DNA of 64,000 nt from CAZYJR01 sp964647905 (GTDB lineage Bacteria > Desulfobacterota > DSM-4660 > Desulfatiglandales > HGW-15). This document shows positions 8,286 through 17,080 of the stretch, one piece after another. The DNA lies in NCBI GenBank assembly GCA_964647905.1, contig CAZYJR010000006.1, positions 62,001 to 126,000 on the forward strand, given 5' to 3'. The translations under genes were made by a program, and so were the position numbers. The notes beneath the pieces were generated by a model. It made no database searches and had not been told where the DNA came from. It saw only the letters and a program-made list of their open reading frames with translations. Each line of letters begins with the position of its first letter. The first letter of the stretch is position 1.

Positions 8286-9387
8286 GCCTGCAGGGCTGTA
8301 CGTACACGTGCCCTTCTGCCGGGCCAAGTGCCGGTACTGCGCCTTCCACTCGGTCCCGGACCAAGCCCGGATGCCCGAGTGGCTCAGGGCCGTGCGCCTG
8401 GAGCGGGACCTCTACAAGGACCTGTTCGGCTCCTTCGACACCGTGTACCTGGGAGGCGGCACCCCGTCCCTGCTCCCTGAAGACACACTCGGGCGGCTGC
8501 TCTCCGGGCTCCTCGAGGCGCTGCCCGTGGCCGCCGGGGCGGAGATCACCATAGAGGCCAACCCGGACCACCTGACCCCCAGGGTCCTAGCCTCGTACCG
8601 GTCCATGGGGATAAACCGTATCAGCATAGGCCTCCAGTCGCTGGACGACCGGGTCCTTCGCTTCCTGGGGAGGAGGCATACGGCCCGCCGGGGTCGAGTC
8701 GCCCTGGAGCAGGCCCTGGATGCGGGCTTCGGGAGCGTATCGGCGGATCTCATCTACGCCGTTCCCGGGCTGGAAAGAGACGAGTGGGCCCGATCCCTGG
8801 AAACGGTCGCCAGCATGGGAGCGCACCACCTCTCCTGCTACGAGCTCACCTTCGAGGAGGGCACCCCGCTCGGCCGCGAGGTGCGGGAAGGCCTTCTCGT
8901 CCCGCCGGGGGAGGAGGAAAAGGAGGCCCTGTTCCTGAGGACCTCGAGACTCCTCCGGAGGGCCGGCTACGAGCACTACGAGGTCTCGAACTTCGCGCTT
9001 CCGGGGCACGAATCACGCCACAACTCCAAGTACTGGCGGCGGGTCCCGTACCTGGGCCTGGGCCCGTCCGCCCATTCCATGCTGGGGGCCCGGAGGTGGT
9101 GGAACCACGCCTCCATCGAGAAATACCTGGAGGACCTCTCCCTGGGCGCGCGGCCCGTCGAAGGGGAGGAGACGCTGACCGCGGAGCAAGAGGCCGTGGA
9201 GACCCTGCTCCTGGGGCTTAGGACCGGCCGAGGGGTGGCGCTCGAGTCCGTGCCCGAGACATCCCGGAGAAAAGACTCGGTAAGGCTGCTCGAGCAGCAG
9301 GGGCTGGCCCGGCTGGAAGGAGGGAGGCTGGTCCCCACCAGGCGCGGTTTCCTGGTGGCGGACAGCCTGCCCCTGCTCTTTTTGTAG
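8278..9387 (+). CDS. hemW: HemW-like radical SAM protein (HemN family)
   Basis: This 369-residue radical SAM enzyme has the cluster motif CRAKCRYC (Cys14, Cys18, Cys21), YLGGGTPS for SAM binding and a C-terminal HemN-like domain. It lacks the long N-terminal extension of true oxygen-independent coproporphyrinogen oxidase HemN, and HemW proteins are heme chaperones rather than oxidases. The lepA-hemW order is common in many bacteria, which supports this call. It overlaps lepA by 8 nt. The alternative, a real HemN, is less likely given the short N-terminus. Confidence 0.88.
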   Translation: MTEPAGLYVHVPFCRAKCRYCAFHSVPDQARMPEWLRAVRLERDLYKDLFGSFDTVYLGGGTPSLLPEDTLGRLLSGLLEALPVAAGAEITIEANPDHLTPRVLASYRSMGINRISIGLQSLDDRVLRFLGRRHTARRGRVALEQALDAGFGSVSADLIYAVPGLERDEWARSLETVASMGAHHLSCYELTFEEGTPLGREVREGLLVPPGEEEKEALFLRTSRLLRRAGYEHYEVSNFALPGHESRHNSKYWRRVPYLGLGPSAHSMLGARRWWNHASIEKYLEDLSLGARPVEGEETLTAEQEAVETLLLGLRTGRGVALESVPETSRRKDSVRLLEQQGLARLEGGRLVPTRRGFLVADSLPLLFL

Positions 9388-9404
9388 CGGAATTTGTTTT
9401 ATCG

Positions 9405-9433
9405 TTGAACCGGAGGCCCGATCCGGTTATAGA
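9405..9433 (+). promoter_or_regulatory. sigma-70 type promoter for hbd
   Basis: TTGAAC at 9405-9410 and TATAGA at 9428-9433 are separated by 17 nt; each matches consensus at 4 of 6 positions. They stand about 75 nt before the hbd start codon. Confidence 0.45.
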
Positions 9434-9508
9434 GTGGGCGGATGAGAACAGCAAAGCCGCAGCCCCGGGCGAAACGGGGCGGGTGAAACCCCGGAAGGAG
9501 GAGGAAAC

Positions 9509-10357
9509 ATGGAGATCAGCACGATGGGCGTGGTGGGAGCCGGGCAGATGGGCTCGGGCATAGCCCAGGTATCCGCCGCTGCGGGCATGGCCGTGGTTAT
9601 GATGGACGTGGAGGAGAGATTCTTGGAGAGGGGATTCTCGGTCATAGAAAAGAACCTCACAAGGGCGGTGGAAAAGGGCAAGATGCCCGAGGACGAGAAA
9701 GACGCGATCCTGGGGAGGATCGAGGGCACCACCGGCCTGGAGGACATGGCCAAGGCGGACTTCGTGGTGGAGGCGGCCACCGAGGACCAGGCCCTCAAGC
9801 TGGGGATTTTCCGCGACCTCGATCAATACTGCCGCGCGGGCGTGATCCTGGCCACCAACACCTCGTCCATTTCCATCACCAAGATAGCCGGAGTCACCCA
9901 AAGGCCCGACGCGGTGATCGGTATGCACTTCATGAACCCGGTGCCGGTGATGAAGCTGGTGGAGGTGATAAGAGGCCTGGCCACCTCGGATGCGACCATG
10001 GAGACCACGAAGGCACTGGCCGAGAGGCTGGGGAAGACCCCGGTCCCGGCGAACGACTACCCCGGATTCGCCATCAACCGCATACTCATGCCCATGATAA
10101 ACGAGGCGGTGTGCGCCCTCTTCGAGGGGGTGGGCGAGGCCGAGGACATCGACCGGATCATGAAGCTCGGCGCGAACCACCCCATGGGCCCCCTGGCCCT
10201 GGCCGACCTCATAGGGCTGGACACCTGCCTGGCCATAATGCGGGTCCTCCACCAGGGCCTGGGAGACGACAAGTACAGGCCCTGCCCCCTGCTGGTCAAG
10301 TACGTGGATGCGGGCTGGCTGGGCAGGAAGACGGGCAAAGGGTTCTACGGTTACTAG
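9509..10357 (+). CDS. hbd: 3-hydroxybutyryl-CoA (3-hydroxyacyl-CoA) dehydrogenase
   Basis: This 282-residue single-domain enzyme has the NAD-binding motif GAGQMGSG at the N-terminus, the catalytic region GMHFMNPVPVMKLVE with its histidine, and the C-terminal helical domain ending in RKTGKGFYGY. The length and layout match the short Hbd form that interconverts acetoacetyl-CoA and 3-hydroxybutyryl-CoA in butyrate, beta-oxidation or syntrophic pathways. GGAAGGAGGAGG before the ATG is a strong ribosome site. No other beta-oxidation genes are adjacent, so the direction of use is unknown. Confidence 0.93.
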   Translation: MEISTMGVVGAGQMGSGIAQVSAAAGMAVVMMDVEERFLERGFSVIEKNLTRAVEKGKMPEDEKDAILGRIEGTTGLEDMAKADFVVEAATEDQALKLGIFRDLDQYCRAGVILATNTSSISITKIAGVTQRPDAVIGMHFMNPVPVMKLVEVIRGLATSDATMETTKALAERLGKTPVPANDYPGFAINRILMPMINEAVCALFEGVGEAEDIDRIMKLGANHPMGPLALADLIGLDTCLAIMRVLHQGLGDDKYRPCPLLVKYVDAGWLGRKTGKGFYGY

Positions 10358-10488
10358 GGATTTGTTGTTTGCCCGGTGCTCGAAACTGTGTTAATTTCGG
10401 CGTGGAGGCCGAATCGGTCGCCCCGCACCGTGATCGGTTTCAGGAAACCATCCATCGATCAAACCAGTGATTAAATCGGGAGTACGCC

Positions 10489-10869
10489 ATGGCCAAGATA
10501 CTCATTGTGGACGACGAAGAACATATACGGTTCCTTTACTCCGAAGAGCTCACAGAGGCGGGATACGAAGTGATCACCGCGGACAGCGGCTACAGGCTCC
10601 TGGAGAGGATCGAGGAGGAGAAGCCCGACCTGGTGGTCCTGGACATCAAGATGGTGGACTACAACGGCTTGGATCTGCTCCAGGACATAAGGAACAAGTT
10701 CTACGATCTGCCGGTGGTCCTCTGCACGGCCTACGACACGTTCAAGGAGGACATGAAGTCCATAGCCGCGGACTTTTACGTGATCAAGTCCTTCGACCTG
10801 ACCGAGCTCAAGAACAAGATCTCCATGGCCCTGGACGCGGGGCCCAAGCCTGAAAAGCCCCCTGCGTGA
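10489..10869 (+). CDS. single-domain response regulator (CheY-like receiver)
   Basis: This 126-residue protein is essentially only a receiver domain. It starts with KILIVDDEEHIRFLYSEEL, has the phospho-acceptor Asp in LVVLDIKMVD (about residue 54), a Thr in CTAYDT and a Lys in VIKSF near residue 105. There is no output domain, so it acts in a phosphorelay or by protein contact. GGGAG is spaced 6 nt before the ATG. It converges on rlmH, the stop codons being separated by about 12 nt. No kinase lies beside it. Confidence 0.9.
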   Translation: MAKILIVDDEEHIRFLYSEELTEAGYEVITADSGYRLLERIEEEKPDLVVLDIKMVDYNGLDLLQDIRNKFYDLPVVLCTAYDTFKEDMKSIAADFYVIKSFDLTELKNKISMALDAGPKPEKPPA

Positions 10870-10885
10870 GCCCGCCCGGGCTCAC
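10866..10885. terminator. GC-rich hairpin between convergent genes
   Basis: GTGAGCCCG and CGGGCTCAC are perfect 9-bp arms separated by CC. They span both stop codons of the convergent receiver and rlmH genes. No T-run follows on either strand, so it is at best a weak bidirectional terminator or transcription barrier. Confidence 0.4.
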
Positions 10886-11355
10886 TTGTGGTAGCCCTCT
10901 CCCGCCATGATGGTGCAGGCCCGGTAAAGCTGCTCCAGGAGCACCAGCCTGGTCATCTCATGGGTGAGGGTGAGCCGGGAGAGACTGAGCACCTCGGCCG
11001 AGCCCTCCACCGCCTCCCGGCTGAGTCCCAGCGGGCCTCCTATCAGGAAGCAGACCCGGCCGCCCGGCCGCGAGGCCATGCGCCCCAGCCAGGCCGCCAA
11101 CTCCATAGAGTCATACTGCCTCCCCTCCCGGTCCAGGGCCACCGGGTGGTCGTCCCTTCCCAGGCGCTTGAGCAGCGAGACCCCCTCCTCGCGCACCACC
11201 TCTTCCTCCGAACGCCCCTTTTTCACCCGAACGGGCTTTACCTCCTCCCATTCGGTCCTTGCATACCGCCTGAGGCGCTCCAGGTAAAAGGCCTCCCCCT
11301 GCCTCAGGAACGCCGATCTGGTCCTGTCCACCACCACGATCTTGAGCCGCAGCAT
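10882..11355 (-). CDS. rlmH: 23S rRNA (pseudouridine1915-N3)-methyltransferase RlmH
   Basis: This 157-residue SPOUT methyltransferase shows FLIGGPLGLS (the SAM-binding knot) and the C-terminal signature LTLTHEMTRLVLLEQLYRA followed by GEGYHK, all typical of RlmH (YbeA). It methylates position 1915 in helix 69 of 23S rRNA after pseudouridylation. The length is normal. It sits 10 nt after the threonine synthase gene on the same strand and is probably co-transcribed. Confidence 0.95.
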   Translation of the reverse strand: MLRLKIVVVDRTRSAFLRQGEAFYLERLRRYARTEWEEVKPVRVKKGRSEEEVVREEGVSLLKRLGRDDHPVALDREGRQYDSMELAAWLGRMASRPGGRVCFLIGGPLGLSREAVEGSAEVLSLSRLTLTHEMTRLVLLEQLYRACTIMAGEGYHK

Positions 11356-11365
11356 CAGACCGGGA

Positions 11366-12880
11366 TCACTCCTTCTCCTCTTCCAGCCCCAGGATGCGGG
11401 CGATCTCGGCCGCGGTCTCCTTGACGAACCGCTCCAGGTCCCCTCCCTCCAGGGGGCTCCCGGGCTCCGGGACCCGCTCCAGAGAGGCGGGCCGCACCAC
11501 GGTGGGGGCGTTCTTCAGTTCGGGCCTGGGCCTGATCCCGAAGGCCGGGTCAAAGGCGTCCTCGAAGTACATGTCCTGGAACCCGAGGAACTTGAGCATG
11601 TGGGCGGTGGAGTCCAGGACGCCGGTCTCGTCGCACCCCACCAGGCCCTGCTCCACGGCCCGGGCGAAACCGGCCATGGACTCGCCGCCCTGGGTGCAGG
11701 CTATGTTGCCGTTTCGGTTGGCTATGATCATGGAGTCCATGATCTCCTGCTCCGAGACCCTGACCACGAACACGCGCCTGCCGCCCGCGACCCGCTCGTA
11801 GCGGCCGACCAGGTCCACCACCCTGGGCATGGAGACCGGGTTGCCGATCATGGCCGCCTGGGCCACGCTGGGGCGGACGCTCACCGGCCTGAACTCACGC
11901 CTCCCGGGCTCCTCCTCCGTGTAATACCTGAAGACCGGGTCGGCGTGCTCGGACTGGACTCCCACCACCTTGGGGAGCCCGGAGATGATCCCAAGCTCCC
12001 GGAACTTGAGGAACCCCTCCAGGACCGCGGTGATGTTCCCGGCGTTGCCTATGGGGAGCACCACCACCTTGTCCTCCACCTCATAGTCGAAGTCCTGGGC
12101 TGTCTCGAACGAGAAGGACTCCTGCCCCAGGATGCGCCAACTGTTCTTGGAGTTCAAGAGAGCCACGTGGTAGCGGTCCGCCAGGGTCTCCACCACCTTC
12201 ATGCAGTCGTCGAACACGCCCGGGATCTCCAGCACGCGGGCCCCGCTTCCCAGGGGTTGGCCCAACTGCTGCGGGGTCACCTTCCCGTGGGGCAGGAGCA
12301 CGGCCGACTTGAGGAACTCCTCCAGGTACGAGGCGTAAAGGGCCGCAGAGGCCGAGGTGTCCCCGGTGGAGGCGCAGATGGAAAGGAGGCTCTTCACCCC
12401 CTGCTCGGCCGCGTAATGGTTGAGGAAGCTCAAGGCGCACGCCATTCCCCTGTCCTTGAAGGATGCGCTGGGGTTGAGGCCGTCGTTCTTGAAGTAGAAG
12501 TCGCGGCCCAGCTCGCCCCTAAGGCGTGGGTTGGCCCTCACCACCGGTGTGTGTCCCTCGCCCAAATAGACTATGCGCTCCAGGGGTATCACCGGCGCGA
12601 TGAACTCGTAGTACCTGAAGACCCCCTTCAGAGACTGGATGTTGAGCATGCGGCGGTAGTCCAGGATCCGCCTCCAGTCCTCCGACGGGGTCTCGGCCAG
12701 CGCGGGGAAACCGGGGTCCCGGAGCATGAGGACGCTCCCGCATTCGGGACAGGTGTAGAGGAGCCTTTCCGTGCCGGACTCCCGGCCGCACCCCAGGCAG
12801 TGGTACACCATCTCCCCCCGGGGCTCGGGCACCAGCCCGGGGCGTATCTCTTCAGGGAAGTCTTGGAGTTTCATAATCAT
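11366..12880 (-). CDS. thrC: threonine synthase
   Basis: This 504-residue PLP enzyme carries an N-terminal zinc-ribbon-like segment (CLGCG and CPECG), followed by the fold II PLP domain. The Schiff-base lysine lies in SASFKDRGMA, and a glycine-rich phosphate cradle appears in LPIGNAGNITA. It would convert O-phosphohomoserine to threonine. The related PLP enzyme cysteate synthase also carries a ribbon, so the substrate is not certain. The start gives MIMKLQDFPEE; ATGATT precedes a second ATG two codons later. It forms a likely operon with rlmH. Confidence 0.9.
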   Translation of the reverse strand: MIMKLQDFPEEIRPGLVPEPRGEMVYHCLGCGRESGTERLLYTCPECGSVLMLRDPGFPALAETPSEDWRRILDYRRMLNIQSLKGVFRYYEFIAPVIPLERIVYLGEGHTPVVRANPRLRGELGRDFYFKNDGLNPSASFKDRGMACALSFLNHYAAEQGVKSLLSICASTGDTSASAALYASYLEEFLKSAVLLPHGKVTPQQLGQPLGSGARVLEIPGVFDDCMKVVETLADRYHVALLNSKNSWRILGQESFSFETAQDFDYEVEDKVVVLPIGNAGNITAVLEGFLKFRELGIISGLPKVVGVQSEHADPVFRYYTEEEPGRREFRPVSVRPSVAQAAMIGNPVSMPRVVDLVGRYERVAGGRRVFVVRVSEQEIMDSMIIANRNGNIACTQGGESMAGFARAVEQGLVGCDETGVLDSTAHMLKFLGFQDMYFEDAFDPAFGIRPRPELKNAPTVVRPASLERVPEPGSPLEGGDLERFVKETAAEIARILGLEEEKE

Positions 12881-13038
12881 CCTTTCTCTCTCGCTGAAAA
12901 TCAGGAATTCGGGTCCTGGTTACAATAAACCCTTTCGGATTGCAAAGGCAAACACGTTGGGCCTTGAGCGGAGGGCGGGATCGTGATACATAGACCGGCA
13001 CCGGCGGGCGGGGCGTCCGGCCGGGGACGGGGTTCGAG

Positions 13039-14040
13039 ATGATTACGGAGCATATCAAGGAGGTCCTGAGGATCGAGGCCCAGGCCATCCTGGATCTGGT
13101 GGACCGGGTGGGGCCGGATTTGGAAAAGGCGGTCCGGATGATCCTGGAGGCCAGGGGAAGGGTGATACTGACCGGGATGGGCAAGTCCGGTCTGGTGGCC
13201 AGGAAGATTTCCGCCACCCTGAACAGCACCGGCACGCCCTCGCTTTTCCTGCACCCGGCCGAGGCCATCCACGGCGACCTGGGGATGGTCACGGGCGACG
13301 ACATAATCCTTGCCATATCCAACAGCGGGAGGACCGCGGAGATCAATCAACTGCTTCCCATTCTCAAGGGGATGGAAGCGCGGATCATATCCATGACCGG
13401 CCGGCTAGACTCACCCATGGCCAGAGAGAGCGACGTGGTGATCGACGTGGCGGTGGAGCGCGAGGCCTGCCCCATGGGACTGGCGCCGACCGCGAGCACC
13501 ACCGCGGCCCTGGCCATGGGCGACGCCCTGGCCGTGGCCCTCATCCACTGCCGGAGGTTCAGCCGCAAGGACTTCCGGAGGTTCCACCCGGGCGGGACCC
13601 TGGGAGAGCGGCTCTCCACCCGGGTGGGAGAGGTCATGCTCACCGGGGAGAGGATCCCGCTGGTCCGCTCGGGCGTGACCCTGGAAGAGGCGGTCGGAGA
13701 GATCGAGGAAAAGAGCCTCGGCGCGGCCCTGGTGGTGGACGGGGACGAGCGCCTGGCAGGCATCATCACGGACGGCGACCTTCGCAGGGTGCTGGCCGGG
13801 CGGGGTGGGATCGGCGGCCTCAGGGCCGAAGACGCCATGTCCCCCGCGCCCAAGACGGTGCACGAGGATCAGACTGCCGCCGAGGCCCTGGGCCTCATGG
13901 AGATGTTCGCCATCACCCATCTGGCCATACTGGACAAGAAAAGGAGGGTGAAGGGCGTGGTCCACCTCCACGACCTGCTGGGCAGGGAGGAGTTCCGCAT
14001 CAATGGTGGAATCCAGGTTACCCCACGGCCTGATAGTTGA
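13039..14040 (+). CDS. kdsD: D-arabinose-5-phosphate isomerase (KdsD/KpsF family)
   Basis: This 333-residue protein has an N-terminal SIS sugar-isomerase domain (about 40-175), with GMGKSGLVARK, HPAEAIHGDLGM and ISNSGRT, and two C-terminal CBS domains. It converts ribulose-5-phosphate to arabinose-5-phosphate, the first step to KDO for lipopolysaccharide, consistent with a Gram-negative cell. The length matches E. coli KdsD. Its last 38 nt overlap the following DapA-like gene, indicating coupled expression. Confidence 0.94.
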   Translation: MITEHIKEVLRIEAQAILDLVDRVGPDLEKAVRMILEARGRVILTGMGKSGLVARKISATLNSTGTPSLFLHPAEAIHGDLGMVTGDDIILAISNSGRTAEINQLLPILKGMEARIISMTGRLDSPMARESDVVIDVAVEREACPMGLAPTASTTAALAMGDALAVALIHCRRFSRKDFRRFHPGGTLGERLSTRVGEVMLTGERIPLVRSGVTLEEAVGEIEEKSLGAALVVDGDERLAGIITDGDLRRVLAGRGGIGGLRAEDAMSPAPKTVHEDQTAAEALGLMEMFAITHLAILDKKRRVKGVVHLHDLLGREEFRINGGIQVTPRPDS

Positions 14041-14953
14041 GCTGCTGACCCCGCTGGACTCGGAGGGCGCAGTGGACCGCCGCGGGCTGGCCGCTCAGTT
14101 GGAGCGCCTCCGGGTTCATGCGGATGGCATCCTCTTGTGCGGGCCCTGGGCGGGCAGGGGGCTCTCCCTCACCGCGGCCCGGAGGGCGGAGGTCCTGGAG
14201 GCGGCGGCCGCCGGGGCGGGAGGCGACACACCCCTGCTTGCATGGATCACCGGGCGGTCTCCGGACGAGACCGCCGGGAACCTGGCCTCCCTGGAGGCCC
14301 GAGTCCGGGAGGCCGGCGCCGAAACGCCGATCTCCTGGGTGGACACCCCCCTCTTCCACCACAGCAACAGGGGGCTTCCCGCGTATTACAGGGACCTTCT
14401 GTCCGTCGCCGGGAGGCCCGTGATCCTCTGGAACGACCCGGAACTGGTCAAGGAGTCCGGCAAGGCCCTCAAGAGGTCCCACATCCGCACGGCCGTGCTA
14501 AAGGAGCTTGCACACCTCGAAGAGATCCGGGGGCTGATCTTCACGGGGTCCCTGGAGCGATGCCGGAACTACCGCAAGGCCGCCGGGTTCAGGGCCGAGT
14601 TCCGGATCTACGACGGTGACGAGGATCAGTTCCTGGCACACCCCAGCAGCCACGGGGTGGTCTCCCAGGGCGCGAACCTGGCTCCATCGGCCTGGCGGGA
14701 GGTCGCGGCCTACTCGCTTCAAGGCGGCCCCGAGGGCGGAGGACGAACCGACCGCCTGAGGCGGATCTGGGACCTGGGGCAATTCCTCCACGCGCTGCGG
14801 GAAACCTACTTGAAATCGCCGGCCCCGCTTATCCAAGGAGCCCTCCAGGCAAGCGGCGTCCTCGAGACCGGAGCCCCGCCGTACGAGGAGCCCGCCGATC
14901 CCGCAGGGGTATCCTGCCTGGCGTCCATGATCAAGGATAGGGGGGAGGCCTGA
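14003..14953 (+). CDS. DapA/NanA-superfamily aldolase-like protein with altered active site
   Basis: This 316-residue protein aligns with the dihydrodipicolinate synthase/N-acetylneuraminate lyase barrel: GLIVELLTPLD at the start, a GLPAYYRDL segment, and VLKELAHLEE at the position of the Schiff-base lysine. Two hallmark sites differ. The usual GTTGE loop reads GPWAGRG, and the YNxP catalytic tyrosine is replaced by Trp (LWNDPE). Canonical DapA activity is therefore doubtful, and another aldol or hydrolytic reaction is possible. It starts inside the kdsD gene, so co-expression is expected. Codon use looks like its neighbours. Confidence 0.75.
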   Translation: MVESRLPHGLIVELLTPLDSEGAVDRRGLAAQLERLRVHADGILLCGPWAGRGLSLTAARRAEVLEAAAAGAGGDTPLLAWITGRSPDETAGNLASLEARVREAGAETPISWVDTPLFHHSNRGLPAYYRDLLSVAGRPVILWNDPELVKESGKALKRSHIRTAVLKELAHLEEIRGLIFTGSLERCRNYRKAAGFRAEFRIYDGDEDQFLAHPSSHGVVSQGANLAPSAWREVAAYSLQGGPEGGGRTDRLRRIWDLGQFLHALRETYLKSPAPLIQGALQASGVLETGAPPYEEPADPAGVSCLASMIKDRGEA

Positions 14954-15067
14954 GCCCCCGCCGGGCGTTCCCCTGGGGAAACGGCCTTGACACCCGGGCC
15001 GGATGCGATAGAGTACGCACCCGGCCCCGGGGGGCGCCCCCGCAAAATCAGCAGGAGACAAAGACCC

Positions 15068-17080
15068 ATGAAGAACGACCTGGATACCATTTGTATAAAC
15101 ACCATCCGCATGCTCTCAGCAGACGGAGTGGAGCGGGCCAAGTCCGGACACCCCGGACTTCCCATGGGCTGCGCGCCCATGGCCTACGTGCTCTGGACCC
15201 GGCATCTCAAGCACGACCCGGCCGATCCCCAATGGCCGGACAGGGACCGCTTCGTCCTCTCGGCCGGCCATGGATCCATGCTCCTCTACAGCCTGCTCCA
15301 CCTGACCGGCTATGACCTCTCCCTCGAGGACCTCAAGGAATTCAGGCAGTGGGGGAGCCGCACGCCGGGCCACCCCGAGTTCGGCAGGACCCCGGGTGTG
15401 GAGACCACCACCGGCCCGCTGGGACAGGGCCTTGCGAACGCCGTGGGTATGGCCGCGGCCGAGCGCTTCCTGGCGGCCCGATTCAACCGCCCCGGCCACG
15501 AGATCGTGGACCACCGGACCTATGTCCTGGCAAGCGACGGGGACCTGATGGAGGGCATAAGCCACGAGGCCGCATCCCTCGCAGGGCACCTGAGGTTGGG
15601 AAGGCTGATCTGCCTCTACGACGACAACCGCATAACCATAGACGGCGGGACCGAGCTCAGCTTCACCGAGGACCGGGAGGCCAGGTTCGCCGCCTACGGA
15701 TGGCACACCCTGCGGGTGGAGGACGGAAACGACCCGGAGGCCCTGGACCGGGCCATACGGGAGGCCCGGGAGGAGGAAGAACGGCCCTCGCTGATATCGG
15801 TCCGCACCCGCATAGGCTTCGGGAGCCCGAACAAGCAGGACAAATCCTCGGCCCACGGCGAACCCTTGGGGGAGGAGGAGCTGCGGCTGACCAAGGAGAG
15901 TCTGGGCTGGCCGCAGGATCCCCGGTTCCACATCCCTCAGGAAGCCCTGAAGAGATTCGGGCGGGCCCTGGAAGAGGGGCGGCGAAGCCGCGGGGAATGG
16001 CTGGAGCGCATGGCCGCTTACAAGGACGAGCACCCCGATCTCGCGGCGGAGTGGGAGAGATGGATCTCCATGGAGATGCCCTCAGGCCTGGAGCGGGACA
16101 TACCCGCGTTCGAGCCCGGTGCAAAGGCCGTGGCCACCCGCGCGGCCTCGGGAAAGGTATTGAACGCGCTGGCCCGGAGGCTACCCAACCTGGCCGGGGG
16201 CTCGGCCGACCTCTCCCCTTCCAACAAGACCGTGGTGGAAGGGGCGCCGGTCTTCCGGGCCGGGGCCTACGAGGGGCGGAATTTCCACTTCGGCGTGCGG
16301 GAGCACGCCATGGCCGGGATGATGAACGGCATGGCGCTCCACGGCGGCCTGATTCCATACTGCGGGACCTTCCTGATATTCGCCGACTACATGCGCCCGG
16401 CCATGCGTTTGGCAGCCATGATGGGCCTCAGGGTGATATACATCCTCACCCACGACAGCATCGGCCTGGGAGAGGACGGCCCCACACACCAGCCCATAGA
16501 GCAGTTGGCCGCACTCAGGGCCATCCCCGGGCTCACCCTGATACGGCCGGCTGATGCGGGCGAGACAGCCGAGGCCTGGATGAACGCACTCACCAGGCGG
16601 GACGGGCCCACGGCCCTGTCCCTGACCAGGCAGGGGGTGCCGGTACTGGACCGCGGCGGGTGTCCGGGCGGGGTCCACAAGGGGGCCTATATACTGAGAG
16701 AGGCCCGGGGCGGCCGGCCGGACGTGATCCTGATCGGCACGGGCTCCGAGGTGGGCATCGCCCTGGAGGCGGCGGTTCAAGTGGAAAGGGCCGCGGCGAG
16801 CGCGAGGGTGGTTAGCATGCCTTCCTGGGAGCTCTTCGAGGCCCAGCCCGAGGAATACCGCAAGGAGGTGCTCCCGCCCGAGATCACCGCGAGGGTGGTG
16901 ATTGAGGCCGGGGCCACCCAGGGGTGGTGCAGGTATGCGGGCGAGAGGGGCATCGTACTGGGGATCGACCGATTCGGCGCGTCCGCCCCGTATGAGGTCC
17001 TCTACGAACGTTTCGGGCTGACCCCGGAAAGAGCGGCGGAGGCGGCCTTGTCCCTGCTGGGGGCGGATCAGGGCAGGTAG
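15068..17080 (+). CDS. tkt: transketolase
   Basis: This 670-residue enzyme has the thiamine-pyrophosphate domain (GDGDLMEGISHEA, YDDNRITIDG), the pyrimidine-binding domain (FLIFADYMRPA, HDSIGLGEDGPTHQP) and the C-terminal transketolase domain. It moves two-carbon units in the non-oxidative pentose phosphate pathway. I chose the ATG at 15068, preceded by CAGGAG; the open frame continues upstream to 14987 without family similarity. It converges on the TtcA-like gene and overlaps it by 13 nt at the 3' ends. Confidence 0.97.
   Translation: MKNDLDTICINTIRMLSADGVERAKSGHPGLPMGCAPMAYVLWTRHLKHDPADPQWPDRDRFVLSAGHGSMLLYSLLHLTGYDLSLEDLKEFRQWGSRTPGHPEFGRTPGVETTTGPLGQGLANAVGMAAAERFLAARFNRPGHEIVDHRTYVLASDGDLMEGISHEAASLAGHLRLGRLICLYDDNRITIDGGTELSFTEDREARFAAYGWHTLRVEDGNDPEALDRAIREAREEEERPSLISVRTRIGFGSPNKQDKSSAHGEPLGEEELRLTKESLGWPQDPRFHIPQEALKRFGRALEEGRRSRGEWLERMAAYKDEHPDLAAEWERWISMEMPSGLERDIPAFEPGAKAVATRAASGKVLNALARRLPNLAGGSADLSPSNKTVVEGAPVFRAGAYEGRNFHFGVREHAMAGMMNGMALHGGLIPYCGTFLIFADYMRPAMRLAAMMGLRVIYILTHDSIGLGEDGPTHQPIEQLAALRAIPGLTLIRPADAGETAEAWMNALTRRDGPTALSLTRQGVPVLDRGGCPGGVHKGAYILREARGGRPDVILIGTGSEVGIALEAAVQVERAAASARVVSMPSWELFEAQPEEYRKEVLPPEITARVVIEAGATQGWCRYAGERGIVLGIDRFGASAPYEVLYERFGLTPERAAEAALSLLGADQGR

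Noticed and set aside
6789..8327. 512-codon open frame opposite lepA
   Set aside because: It is a GC-rich shadow of the certain lepA frame; its residues are low in complexity and match no family.
11342..12928. 528-codon open frame opposite threonine synthase
   Set aside because: Antisense shadow; the real frame has clear PLP-enzyme motifs.
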